From: an uncultured Bacteroidota bacterium
GTDB taxonomy: Bacteria > Bacteroidota > Bacteroidia > Bacteroidales > UBA12481
Assembly (NCBI GenBank): GCA_903832165.1
Contig: CAILAQ010000396.1
Span: 1-16,977 of the forward strand
Reading direction: 5' to 3'
Length of the DNA: 16,977 bases
A model generated the notes under the pieces. It did no database searches. It saw only the letters and a program-made list of their open reading frames with translations, and was not told the DNA's origin. Below, one piece after another: positions 1 through 6,021 of this stretch (the stretch's first letter is position 1; the number at the start of each line of letters is the position of its first letter). The translations under genes and the position numbers were made by a program.

Positions 1-1498
1 GAACCTTTTCTGAGATACGATTTATAAAGCCGGTCTCAGTATCTGATAATCCATAATTTTTTGCGGCACGCTGGTCCATATTCTGCACTCCGATGATCAC
101 CAGTCCATAACCCTGAAGATTTTTAATCAGGGCACTTATCTCATCAGGAGTTGCGCCATCCGCCAATTGAAACCGATCCACCGGAGCATAGGCATTCAAA
201 CGGTGCTGGAAAATTGTCTCCTGATCATGACCGAGAATCACCGATGCGATTTTCACCTTATCAAGATTTTTTACCGGCATCAGCTCGTCACGGTTTTGAA
301 GTACGGTAAGGGAAGCCTCAACCAATTCACGGTTGATCACGCTCGTAGCGGGATTATTGAGCCTTTCAGGCAGACTATCGGTACGCAGCGGTTTCCAGGT
401 ATTCAGGCCGGTCCAGTGTTTTACGGCAAGGATTTTCTTACAGCTTTTTTCGATGTCCGACGCAGAAATTTTCCCATCCTGAATGGCTTTCTCAATTCCC
501 CTGATAGCAACATCAACATCACTCACATATATTAACAGATCATTACCGGCTTCAATGGCTTTCCACTCGATCTCGCCTGGAGGGTTTGTCAAGGTCACCC
601 CTTTCATGTTCAGAGCATCGGTCACAACTAATCCGCTGAAGCCGAGCTTTTCCCTGAGAAGGTTGGTTATTACAGCATGTGATAATGTTGTGGGAACCTT
701 TTCCTGTGGTTCCAGGGCGGGCACATCAAGATGGGCCACCATCACTGAGCCCAGTCCCTTGCTGATCAGCTGCCTGAAAGGATACAGCTCCACAGAATCC
801 AGCTGCGCCACTGTGCGGTTGATACGGGGAAGTGCCAGGTGTGAATCCGTATCTGAATCCCCATGACCGGGGAAGTGCTTGGCAGTGGCCAGAATGTGCA
901 GATCCTGCAATCCTTTCATGTAAGCAATGCCCTTTTCGGCAACGATATAAGGGTTTTCACCGAACGAACGGTAATTGATTACCGGGTTGGACGGATTACT
1001 GTTTACATCCACCACCGGGGCAAAGCTCATCTGAATGCCTGTCTCTTTAAGCTGACCAGCTATCTGAGCTCCCATCCGGTAGATAAGATCATTATCACGA
1101 ATAGCGCCCAAAGCCATCTGGTACGGATATTTCACAGTGCTGTCGAGCCTCATCGCCAGGCCCCATTCAGCATCAATAGCCATCAGTAGCGGCACTTTTG
1201 AAATAGACTGATAGTGGTTAACCAGGGTTGCCTGCCTTACCGGTCCGCCCTGGAAAAATGCCAGTCCACCGATACCGTCCTCATTAATCAGACGATCAAT
1301 CTCTTTAAGATGTTCTGCCCCCTTGTTGGAAAATGCTGCCACCATCATGAGCTGCCCGATCCGTTGCCTGGGGGTAAGCGATTTATAGACGGAGTCGACC
1401 CAAACAGAATCAGCCTTTAAAAAAGCAGGACTACCGATTTCCTGAGCCCGCAAGGGAATAGCCAATACCAGAAGAATAAATATTTTAATAATCCTCAT
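1..1498 (-). CDS. GH3 beta-N-acetylhexosaminidase (NagZ-like), 3' end beyond left edge
   Basis: The frame stays open for 499 codons from the ATG at 1498 to the left edge, so the C-terminus is missing. Residues 1-19 (MRIIKIFILLVLAIPLRAQ) form a signal peptide. The GH3 TIM-barrel domain covers about 40-365. The family signature is complete: KHFPGHGD at 207-214 followed by D218-S-H220, the Asp-His dyad that serves as acid/base in NagZ-type enzymes, and TDALNMKG at 293-300 with the nucleophile Asp294. By family knowledge it removes terminal beta-N-acetylglucosamine, probably from muropeptides or other amino-sugar glycans in the periplasm. After about residue 385 a second alpha/beta domain begins, as in two-domain GH3 enzymes; in this phylum a beta-lactamase-like serine hydrolase domain often follows, which cannot be checked here. 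An in-frame ATG at 1522 would add eight residues; the 1498 start gives the more typical signal peptide. The Rieske gene ends about 45 bp upstream on the same strand, so co-transcription is possible. Confidence 0.93.
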   Translation of the reverse strand, partial: MRIIKIFILLVLAIPLRAQEIGSPAFLKADSVWVDSVYKSLTPRQRIGQLMMVAAFSNKGAEHLKEIDRLINEDGIGGLAFFQGGPVRQATLVNHYQSISKVPLLMAIDAEWGLAMRLDSTVKYPYQMALGAIRDNDLIYRMGAQIAGQLKETGIQMSFAPVVDVNSNPSNPVINYRSFGENPYIVAEKGIAYMKGLQDLHILATAKHFPGHGDSDTDSHLALPRINRTVAQLDSVELYPFRQLISKGLGSVMVAHLDVPALEPQEKVPTTLSHAVITNLLREKLGFSGLVVTDALNMKGVTLTNPPGEIEWKAIEAGNDLLIYVSDVDVAIRGIEKAIQDGKISASDIEKSCKKILAVKHWTGLNTWKPLRTDSLPERLNNPATSVINRELVEASLTVLQNRDELMPVKNLDKVKIASVILGHDQETIFQHRLNAYAPVDRFQLADGATPDEISALIKNLQGYGLVIIGVQNMDQRAAKNYGLSDTETGFINRISEKV

Positions 1499-1542
1499 CA
1501 CGAAATTCAGGTATAAATTCATTCGTAAATATTTTACATTTC

Positions 1543-2502
1543 TCATTTTTGCAGTTCCTGTCGTTTCCTCCGGTATTGGACAATAGGCATATCTGCAGGG
1601 AAAAGAAGCTCACCGCCGTCAAGTTTGCTGGCTTTTGGAACCTGTGTCTGAACTACCCGCCGATCTTCATGCAATATTCTGATATTAAATGGCATAAATA
1701 TCAGATTAAACAGATTGCTCAGGCCGGGAATAGTGACAAATTTCTGATATAATCGCAGGTACAGGAGAGTATTTTCCTCATCAACCGGAACAAATGCCAC
1801 GACGATCCTGAGCTTATCGGTGAGATAATTCTGCCAGAGGTTGGGGAAAATAAAATCGAGATGCTGGGTATTTGCAGGCTTGACGGGTGTTTCATCAGGA
1901 AATATTGCCGGCACTCCGCTGTCAGCGCGGTTGTATACATCTACCCGGAATCGTCCGGGGTGAATCCAGGTCAGGCGAGGGCCATCGGCCACTGTGCGTC
2001 CGCCGCGACCGATGGTTTTCCGGTGAACAAAAGAAAGATGGGCAACATCGAGCTGATTTTCAATGGCTCTGGAATAGTGGGTAGTCCATGGATCAATCCT
2101 CATGTGCCGTGAATGATTCTCCAGTCCGGTGAAAAATTCCGGCTTTGAATCTCCGGGATCGGCACCATGGAATATCCAGATAAAACCGTGATTTTCATAG
2201 GCAGGGAAACGATTGGCCATGAAATTATCCGGCACCGGTTTCGAGGCGCCATTTGCCGGGATCACCACGCAGCGGCCGGTTGAATCGAACTCCAGGCCAT
2301 GAAAGGGGCAGCGGATATGGTCGTAGATACATTCGCCCATGCTCAGTGCAGCTCCGCGATGGATGCAGGGATCACTGAGGCAATTAACGTTTCCCGAGTG
2401 GTCACGCCAGAAAACCAGTTTCTTGCCCAATCGGGTCACACCAACCGGTTTTTTCTTCACTTCTTTTGATTCCAGTACGATATACCATTGATTGCGGGTC
2501 AT
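1543..2502 (-). CDS. Rieske [2Fe-2S] non-heme iron oxygenase, alpha-subunit type
   Basis: A 319-residue protein. The N-terminal Rieske domain has C46-x-H48 (CIHRG) and C65-x2-H68 (CPFHG), the four ligands of a [2Fe-2S] cluster. The C-terminal catalytic domain carries D152-x2-H155-x4-H160 (DVAHLSFVH), matching the mononuclear iron site of ring-hydroxylating and O-demethylating oxygenases. It should be a cytoplasmic monooxygenase or dioxygenase that needs a separate reductase; no reductase or ferredoxin gene lies nearby, and the substrate cannot be told. The overall plan resembles the pheophorbide a oxygenase/vanillate demethylase branch (inference). The start chosen is the ATG at 2502 (MTRNQWYIVLES): GGAGAG lies just before it and the typical N-terminus begins there. 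An in-frame ATG at 2544 lies inside the 17-bp repeat and would add 14 unlikely residues. The RAYT transposase gene ends 44 bp upstream, so any promoter must lie in or behind the repeat or in the transposase gene. Confidence 0.92.
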   Translation of the reverse strand: MTRNQWYIVLESKEVKKKPVGVTRLGKKLVFWRDHSGNVNCLSDPCIHRGAALSMGECIYDHIRCPFHGLEFDSTGRCVVIPANGASKPVPDNFMANRFPAYENHGFIWIFHGADPGDSKPEFFTGLENHSRHMRIDPWTTHYSRAIENQLDVAHLSFVHRKTIGRGGRTVADGPRLTWIHPGRFRVDVYNRADSGVPAIFPDETPVKPANTQHLDFIFPNLWQNYLTDKLRIVVAFVPVDEENTLLYLRLYQKFVTIPGLSNLFNLIFMPFNIRILHEDRRVVQTQVPKASKLDGGELLFPADMPIVQYRRKRQELQK

Positions 2503-2532
2503 CTCTCCAGATTTTGGGTAAAGATAACACAT

Positions 2533-2564
2533 TAGAGTTGGCAACTTTATAGAGTTGGCAACTT
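2533..2564. repeat. Left RAYT-flanking repeat, two 17-bp tandem units
   Basis: Two consecutive copies of a 17-bp unit, AGAGTTGGCAACTTTAT at 2534-2550 and AGAGTTGGCAACTTCGT at 2551-2567. Each contains the near-palindrome AGTTGGCAACT (2536-2546 and 2553-2563), whose arms AGTTG/CAACT can pair. The transposase stop codon TAA (2547-2549) and its last residues KLPTL are encoded by this repeat. A related repeat lies on the other side of the gene at 3263-3294, matching in 28 of 32 positions when inverted and 27 of 32 when direct. The orientation is therefore ambiguous, because the core is almost symmetric. By analogy with REP sequences beside RAYT genes, these may be the transposase's recognition sites. 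Confidence 0.8.
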
Positions 2565-3191
2565 CGTATTGCCCTCGTCGTCCTCAATCATATATTGCAC
2601 AATATTAGTTACATCCAGCGGTTTTCGATGACATTGCTTAAAGGTAATTGTGGAATCAAACCAACTCAAAACTTCGTGTTTGGATATCGGTGAAGGGTTT
2701 ATGGAGAAATAACTATGGTAAGAAGACCAGATATAATCTTTTGGGCTTTCTGTAATTCCATGATGTACTGGGTTTCTATGTATATAGATTACCAGATCTT
2801 TAAAATACTGCAAACTATCCACATGTTTGCGGCAAAAGGGTTTCTCCATCAATCCACCCCTGCGTTTCTCCTGAATATTGAAGGCCCTTGAGTAAGCAAT
2901 AAAGAAATTGGCAAATTGCCTGGACGGATTAAGTTTTTGCAATTTGTCAACTTCCATTGTAGTTGCCAACTTATCGAATATTTCCTTCAATGTTTTTATC
3001 CGAACCATGATATGAAAATGATTCTTCATAAGGACCCAGCAGTATGTATCTGCAATTGGACCAATACGTTCGAAATACAATTTAAGAAAATACTCGAAAT
3101 TCTTTTCTGTTCGAAAGATGTTCATTCTGTTGACACCTCGATTGTAAATATGGTAAACCTTACCATATTTCAGCGGTTCGATCTTGCTCAT
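2547..3191 (-). CDS. RAYT-type (REP-associated tyrosine) transposase, Y1/HUH family
   Basis: A 214-residue intact protein of the Y1_Tnp/IS200-like superfamily. Residues 10-30 (GKVYHIYNRGVNRMNIF...) match the conserved opening of RAYTs. The metal-binding HUH motif is H58-F-H60 in the stretch CWVLMKNHFHIMVRI. The predicted catalytic tyrosine is Tyr136 in VIYIHRNPVHHG, followed by the family-typical YIWSSYHSY at 153-161. Known relatives are single-copy, domesticated transposases that cut and join single-stranded REP DNA at short hairpins. The flanking 17-bp near-palindromes fit that role. Codons for residues 73-83 (about 2944-2974) contain another copy of the repeat motif, and the C-terminal KLPTL and stop come from the left repeat. 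The gene points away from the secreted protein at 3365 and towards the Rieske gene. The ATG at 3191 is chosen because conserved sequence starts soon after it. No passenger gene or IS ends were recognised. Confidence 0.92.
   Translation of the reverse strand: MSKIEPLKYGKVYHIYNRGVNRMNIFRTEKNFEYFLKLYFERIGPIADTYCWVLMKNHFHIMVRIKTLKEIFDKLATTMEVDKLQKLNPSRQFANFFIAYSRAFNIQEKRRGGLMEKPFCRKHVDSLQYFKDLVIYIHRNPVHHGITESPKDYIWSSYHSYFSINPSPISKHEVLSWFDSTITFKQCHRKPLDVTNIVQYMIEDDEGNTKLPTL
2944..2974. repeat. Diverged copy of the RAYT repeat inside the transposase gene
   Basis: TTGTCAACTT at 2944-2953 and AGTTGCCAACTTAT at 2961-2974 resemble the two flanking repeats, with 19 bp rather than 17 bp between the CAACT cores. 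The stretch codes for DKLATTMEVDK of the transposase, so the match could be partly constrained by codons or could be chance. The copy at 2961 matches the right-hand flanking unit closely (AGTTGCCAACTTTAT there). Confidence 0.5.
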
Positions 3192-3262
3192 AGTAATTGA
3201 GATTATAGTTAAAGATTAATCACTTACTATAGATGCAATTTCTTTAGCAAAATGGAGAAAAA

Positions 3263-3294
3263 AAGATGCCAACTTTATAGAGTTGCCAACTTTA
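3263..3294. repeat. Right RAYT-flanking repeat, two 17-bp tandem units
   Basis: Two tandem units of 17-bp period: AGATGCCAACTTTATAG at 3264-3280 and AGTTGCCAACTTTATCT at 3281-3297. The core GTTGCCAAC is the reverse complement of the left repeat's GTTGGCAAC. It lies 72 bp upstream of the transposase ATG, in the divergent gap before the gene at 3365, so it could also act on expression of either gene. Confidence 0.78.
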
Positions 3295-3364
3295 TCTTCA
3301 TAAGTGCGGTGATAGAGTTTTTGCTGTCGCGAAATAAACTGAAATCCTGCATTACCTTTGTTTT

Positions 3365-3883
3365 ATGAAGTTACTCAAAGCATTTTCCGTATTAGTCTTT
3401 GCGTCTTGCCTCTCCGGTTTCTCTCAATCGGGAAATGATGTGCCCTGCGATTGCTGCAGTGAGGAATACAAACAATTCGATTTCTGGATAGGCGACTGGG
3501 TAGTTTATTCAAGTGCCGAGATGGTCGGGTTCAATAAGATCACTAAAATAGAAGGCGACTGCATTATTCGCGAAAACTGGAAATCCGTTGTCAGCTCACA
3601 CACCGGATCAAGCTATAACTATTTCGATAAGTACGATAAAAAATGGAAGCACGTCTGGATTGGCAGCGATGGCGTATCCATTGTCATCAAGGGTACTTAT
3701 AAAGACAGGAAAATGACCATGATCGGCGATGAATTCCATGATGATAAAAACAATCGGATTATCAATAAAATGACCTGGTTCGACAATCCCGACGGCACAG
3801 TCAGGCAAGTATGGGAACAGTCAAAAGATGGCGGACAGGCTTTCATCACGCTTTGGGACGGAATCTACCGAAGGAGGAAATAA
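3365..3883 (+). CDS. Small exported DUF1579-like protein, function unknown
   Basis: A 172-residue protein with an N-terminal export signal (MKLLKAFSVLVFASCLSGFSQ). Cys15 sits in FASC, a poor lipobox, so a lipoprotein cannot be excluded; otherwise cleavage after about residue 20-22 is likely. The mature part starts with a cysteine cluster (C28, C30, C31) and then EYKQFDFWIGDW at 35-45. This aromatic 'FDFWxGDW' opening is typical of DUF1579-like and related small beta-barrel proteins. The rest alternates charged and aromatic strands (ENWKSV, YNYFDKYDKKWKHVWIGSDG, MTWFDNPDGTVRQVWE), consistent with a calycin-like barrel. No catalytic residues are recognisable. It is likely monocistronic: the transposase upstream is divergent and the HAD gene downstream is convergent. 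Its stop codon is the first triplet of the GC-rich repeat cluster that follows. Confidence 0.82.
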   Translation: MKLLKAFSVLVFASCLSGFSQSGNDVPCDCCSEEYKQFDFWIGDWVVYSSAEMVGFNKITKIEGDCIIRENWKSVVSSHTGSSYNYFDKYDKKWKHVWIGSDGVSIVIKGTYKDRKMTMIGDEFHDDKNNRIINKMTWFDNPDGTVRQVWEQSKDGGQAFITLWDGIYRRRK

Positions 3884-3946
3884 AAGGTTCGCTTCGCTCA
3901 CTAAAAGTTTCGCTAGCGCTCACTAAAAGGTTCGCCTGCGGCTCAC
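3881..3946. repeat. Three tandem GC-rich repeats between convergent genes
   Basis: Three units each start with TAAAAGKTTCGC and end with CTCAC: 3881-3901 (21 bp), 3902-3923 (22 bp) and 3924-3946 (23 bp). The centres differ but each can fold on itself or nearly so: CTTCG, CGCTAGCG (a perfect 8-bp palindrome) and GCCTGCGGC. They fill the whole gap between two convergent genes and start with the stop codon of the first. They may serve as a bidirectional terminator or be a dispersed short repeat; no U-run typical of an intrinsic terminator follows. Confidence 0.8.
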
Positions 3947-3949
3947 TAA

Positions 3950-4597
3950 TTAATTCAGCTCTTCGATTAAAACTTTAGCGTCGAATAGATCATCGGCAAC
4001 ATAGTTCGCGAAGCTGAAATCCTGATCTTCTGTAAAAACACTTGGTACGGCTATCACATAGCAGCCTGCAAGGTGACCCGCCATGGCCCCGTTTGATGAA
4101 TCTTCCAGTACAATGCATTCCTCCGGGCTCAGTCCGAGTGCCTTGATGGTGGCAAGGTAAATCTCTGGATCAGGCTTACCGGCAACAAGGTCATCCGAAG
4201 GCAGCATATTTTCGAAATATCCGCTCAGGCCGAGCTGCGAAATGGCAACTTCCATAAGCTCCTTAGGTGCACCTGTTGCAATTGCCATGCGCATCTTACC
4301 GTGAAAAGCGTGAATAATTTCCATTGCTCCGGGCAAAAGCTGCAATTCATTATGAAAAGCTTCAAGCATTAGTACATTCCGCTGGTCAACCAGTTCCTGG
4401 GCAGTAAATTCAGTTATTCCAAGCTCCCGGCGGAAAATCGTTAACGATTCCAGCGGTGACCGCCCCATTTGTTTCGCCCAGATACCGTCACTTACAGTCT
4501 TACCCAGATCCGCAGCCATTTTGTAAGTTATTTTCCTGTAAATTGTCTCAGAATCAATCAGTAATCCATCTAAATCAAAAATCAGCGCCTGGTACAT
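3950..4597 (-). CDS. HAD-superfamily phosphatase (subfamily IA, beta-phosphoglucomutase-like)
   Basis: A 215-residue protein with all four HAD motifs: D8-x-D10 in FDLDGLLIDSE (nucleophile and acid/base), T108 in MAIATGA, K141 in AGKPDPEIY, and E165-D166 in IVLEDSSNGA. The alpha-helical cap lies between motifs I and II (about residues 15-90), as in class IA/C1 enzymes. Relatives dephosphorylate sugar phosphates, pseudouridine 5'-phosphate or similar small molecules, or act as phosphoglucomutases; the substrate cannot be assigned. The protein is cytoplasmic. It is transcribed divergently from the oxidoreductase gene at 4683 across an AT-rich gap of 85 bp and converges on the gene ending at 3883. 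Confidence 0.92.
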   Translation of the reverse strand: MYQALIFDLDGLLIDSETIYRKITYKMAADLGKTVSDGIWAKQMGRSPLESLTIFRRELGITEFTAQELVDQRNVLMLEAFHNELQLLPGAMEIIHAFHGKMRMAIATGAPKELMEVAISQLGLSGYFENMLPSDDLVAGKPDPEIYLATIKALGLSPEECIVLEDSSNGAMAGHLAGCYVIAVPSVFTEDQDFSFANYVADDLFDAKVLIEELN

Positions 4598-4682
4598 CCC
4601 GGTTGGTTTGTTTTATTATTAAGATGCAAATGAACAAAAAAGCTTATTTTTAAATCGATATGTCAACAACATTATAAAAACT

Positions 4683-6020
4683 ATGTCCTCATTTAACCGC
4701 AGATCTTTTATTAAAACCGGCACGATAGCAGGCGCCGGCGTGATCGTTTCCCGAGAGTCGTTTGGCTCTTTTTACAGGAATTCCCCGTCCGATCAAGTAG
4801 TCCTGGCAGGGATCGGAATACGAAGCCGCGGATTATTCCTGGCCGAGGAATTTGCCGCAATGCCCAATGTGACAGTTAAATATGTTGTTGACGTCGACAG
4901 CAGATATCTCGCTCCGGCTATCGAATCGATCGGAAAAAAGCAGGGATCGAAACCCATTGGCCTGTCCGATTTTCGAAGGGTTCTGGATGATAAGGAGGTC
5001 GATGGTGTTTTTATTGCCACGCCGGATCATTGGCATGCGCCGATGGCAATAATGGCGGTGCAGGCTGGCAAGCATGTTTATGTTGAAAAACCATGCAGTC
5101 ATAATCCTCACGAAGGCGAACTTCTCACCGAAGCGTTTAAAATATACGGAAAACTTATCCAGATGGGATCACAGCGCCGGTCGATGACGGTAACACAAAA
5201 TCTGGTTCAGGAAGTGAAGGGCGGCATTATCGGCAATGTATATATGGGCCATGCGTTTTATACCAATAAGCGTGATCCGATCGGATTCGGCAAGGAGACC
5301 GCCGTCCCGGAATACCTGAACTGGGATCTTTGGCAGGGACCGGCTCCAAGAGTGGCTTACCGCGACAATATACATCCATACAACTGGCACTGGTTCTGGA
5401 ATTGGGGCACCGGCGAAGCCCTCAATAATGGCACCCATGAACTGGATATGTGCCGTTGGGTGATGGATCTGAATTACCCGACAAAGGTTACCTCACTGGG
5501 AGGCAGGTATCATTTTAAAGGAGTCGATGACTGGCAGGCACCCGATACGCAAAATATCATGATCGAATTCGATGGTGGAAAAACCATCACCTGGGAAGGC
5601 CGGTCGTGCAATATATATGATCAGTTTAAAGCCACCAGAGGTTGCGCTTTTTATGGCGATAAAGGAACTGTCATTTACAAAACCTCCTCCTATGAAGTTT
5701 TCGATGCCGACGCCAAACTGATAAAATCAGTCGATAGCAAAAACTCACCTAAACCTTCCAATGTTCTCAATACTACCGATCCCGGACTGGGTGACGGGCA
5801 TTGCCAGAACTTTATCGAGGCCATCCGTGGCAAGGAAAAACTGACCGCTCCAGTCACCGAAGGGCAAAAATCTGTTCTGCTCTGCCAGCTCGGCAATATT
5901 TCACTTCGCACAGGCCGCACCCTGAATATCGATCCAGCCAACGGACATATTCTCAACGATAAGGATGCAAATAAACTATGGGGCCGAGAATATGAACACG
6001 GATGGGAGCCGAAAATCTAA
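4683..6020 (+). CDS. Tat-exported Gfo/Idh/MocA-family oxidoreductase
   Basis: A 445-residue protein. The N-terminus NRRSFIKTGTIAGAGVIVS is a twin-arginine signal (RR at 6-7), so it should fold with its cofactor in the cytoplasm and then cross to the periplasm. The Rossmann domain begins at about 38 with the dinucleotide loop GIGIRSRG at 43-50. The family hallmark EKP lies at 135-137 (GKHVYVEKPCSHN) and a GTHELD motif at 250-255 supplies the usual H and D near the active site. Relatives oxidise or reduce sugars, or act as NAD-dependent glycoside hydrolases or sugar epimerases; the exact substrate is unknown. The next gene starts 1 bp after the stop, so the two are probably one transcript. No TAnnTTTG element was found in the 85-bp upstream gap. 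Confidence 0.93.
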   Translation: MSSFNRRSFIKTGTIAGAGVIVSRESFGSFYRNSPSDQVVLAGIGIRSRGLFLAEEFAAMPNVTVKYVVDVDSRYLAPAIESIGKKQGSKPIGLSDFRRVLDDKEVDGVFIATPDHWHAPMAIMAVQAGKHVYVEKPCSHNPHEGELLTEAFKIYGKLIQMGSQRRSMTVTQNLVQEVKGGIIGNVYMGHAFYTNKRDPIGFGKETAVPEYLNWDLWQGPAPRVAYRDNIHPYNWHWFWNWGTGEALNNGTHELDMCRWVMDLNYPTKVTSLGGRYHFKGVDDWQAPDTQNIMIEFDGGKTITWEGRSCNIYDQFKATRGCAFYGDKGTVIYKTSSYEVFDADAKLIKSVDSKNSPKPSNVLNTTDPGLGDGHCQNFIEAIRGKEKLTAPVTEGQKSVLLCQLGNISLRTGRTLNIDPANGHILNDKDANKLWGREYEHGWEPKI

Positions 6021-6021
6021 A

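Noticed and set aside
167..1420. Four plus-strand open frames
   Set aside because: They lie antisense to the intact GH3 gene, whose signature motifs are all on the minus strand.
2503..2544. Longer start for the Rieske gene at 2544
   Set aside because: The extra 14 residues come from the 17-bp repeat, and a GGAGAG lies just before the ATG at 2502.
2533..3294. Complete insertion sequence with terminal inverted repeats
   Set aside because: The flanks are short near-palindromes fitting equally well in direct or inverted orientation, and no target duplication was seen; a RAYT with REP-like repeats fits better.
3353..3360. TACCTTTG as a promoter -7 for the gene at 3365
   Set aside because: It matches TAnnTTTG but lies only 4 bp before the ATG and has no TTG at 19-21 bp; it would give a leaderless transcript.
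3881..3946. CRISPR array
   Set aside because: Only three units of unequal length directly abut, with no spacers and no cas genes.
5965..6021. Longer start for the nucleotidase gene
   Set aside because: It overlaps the oxidoreductase end and puts 19 polar residues before the signal peptide.
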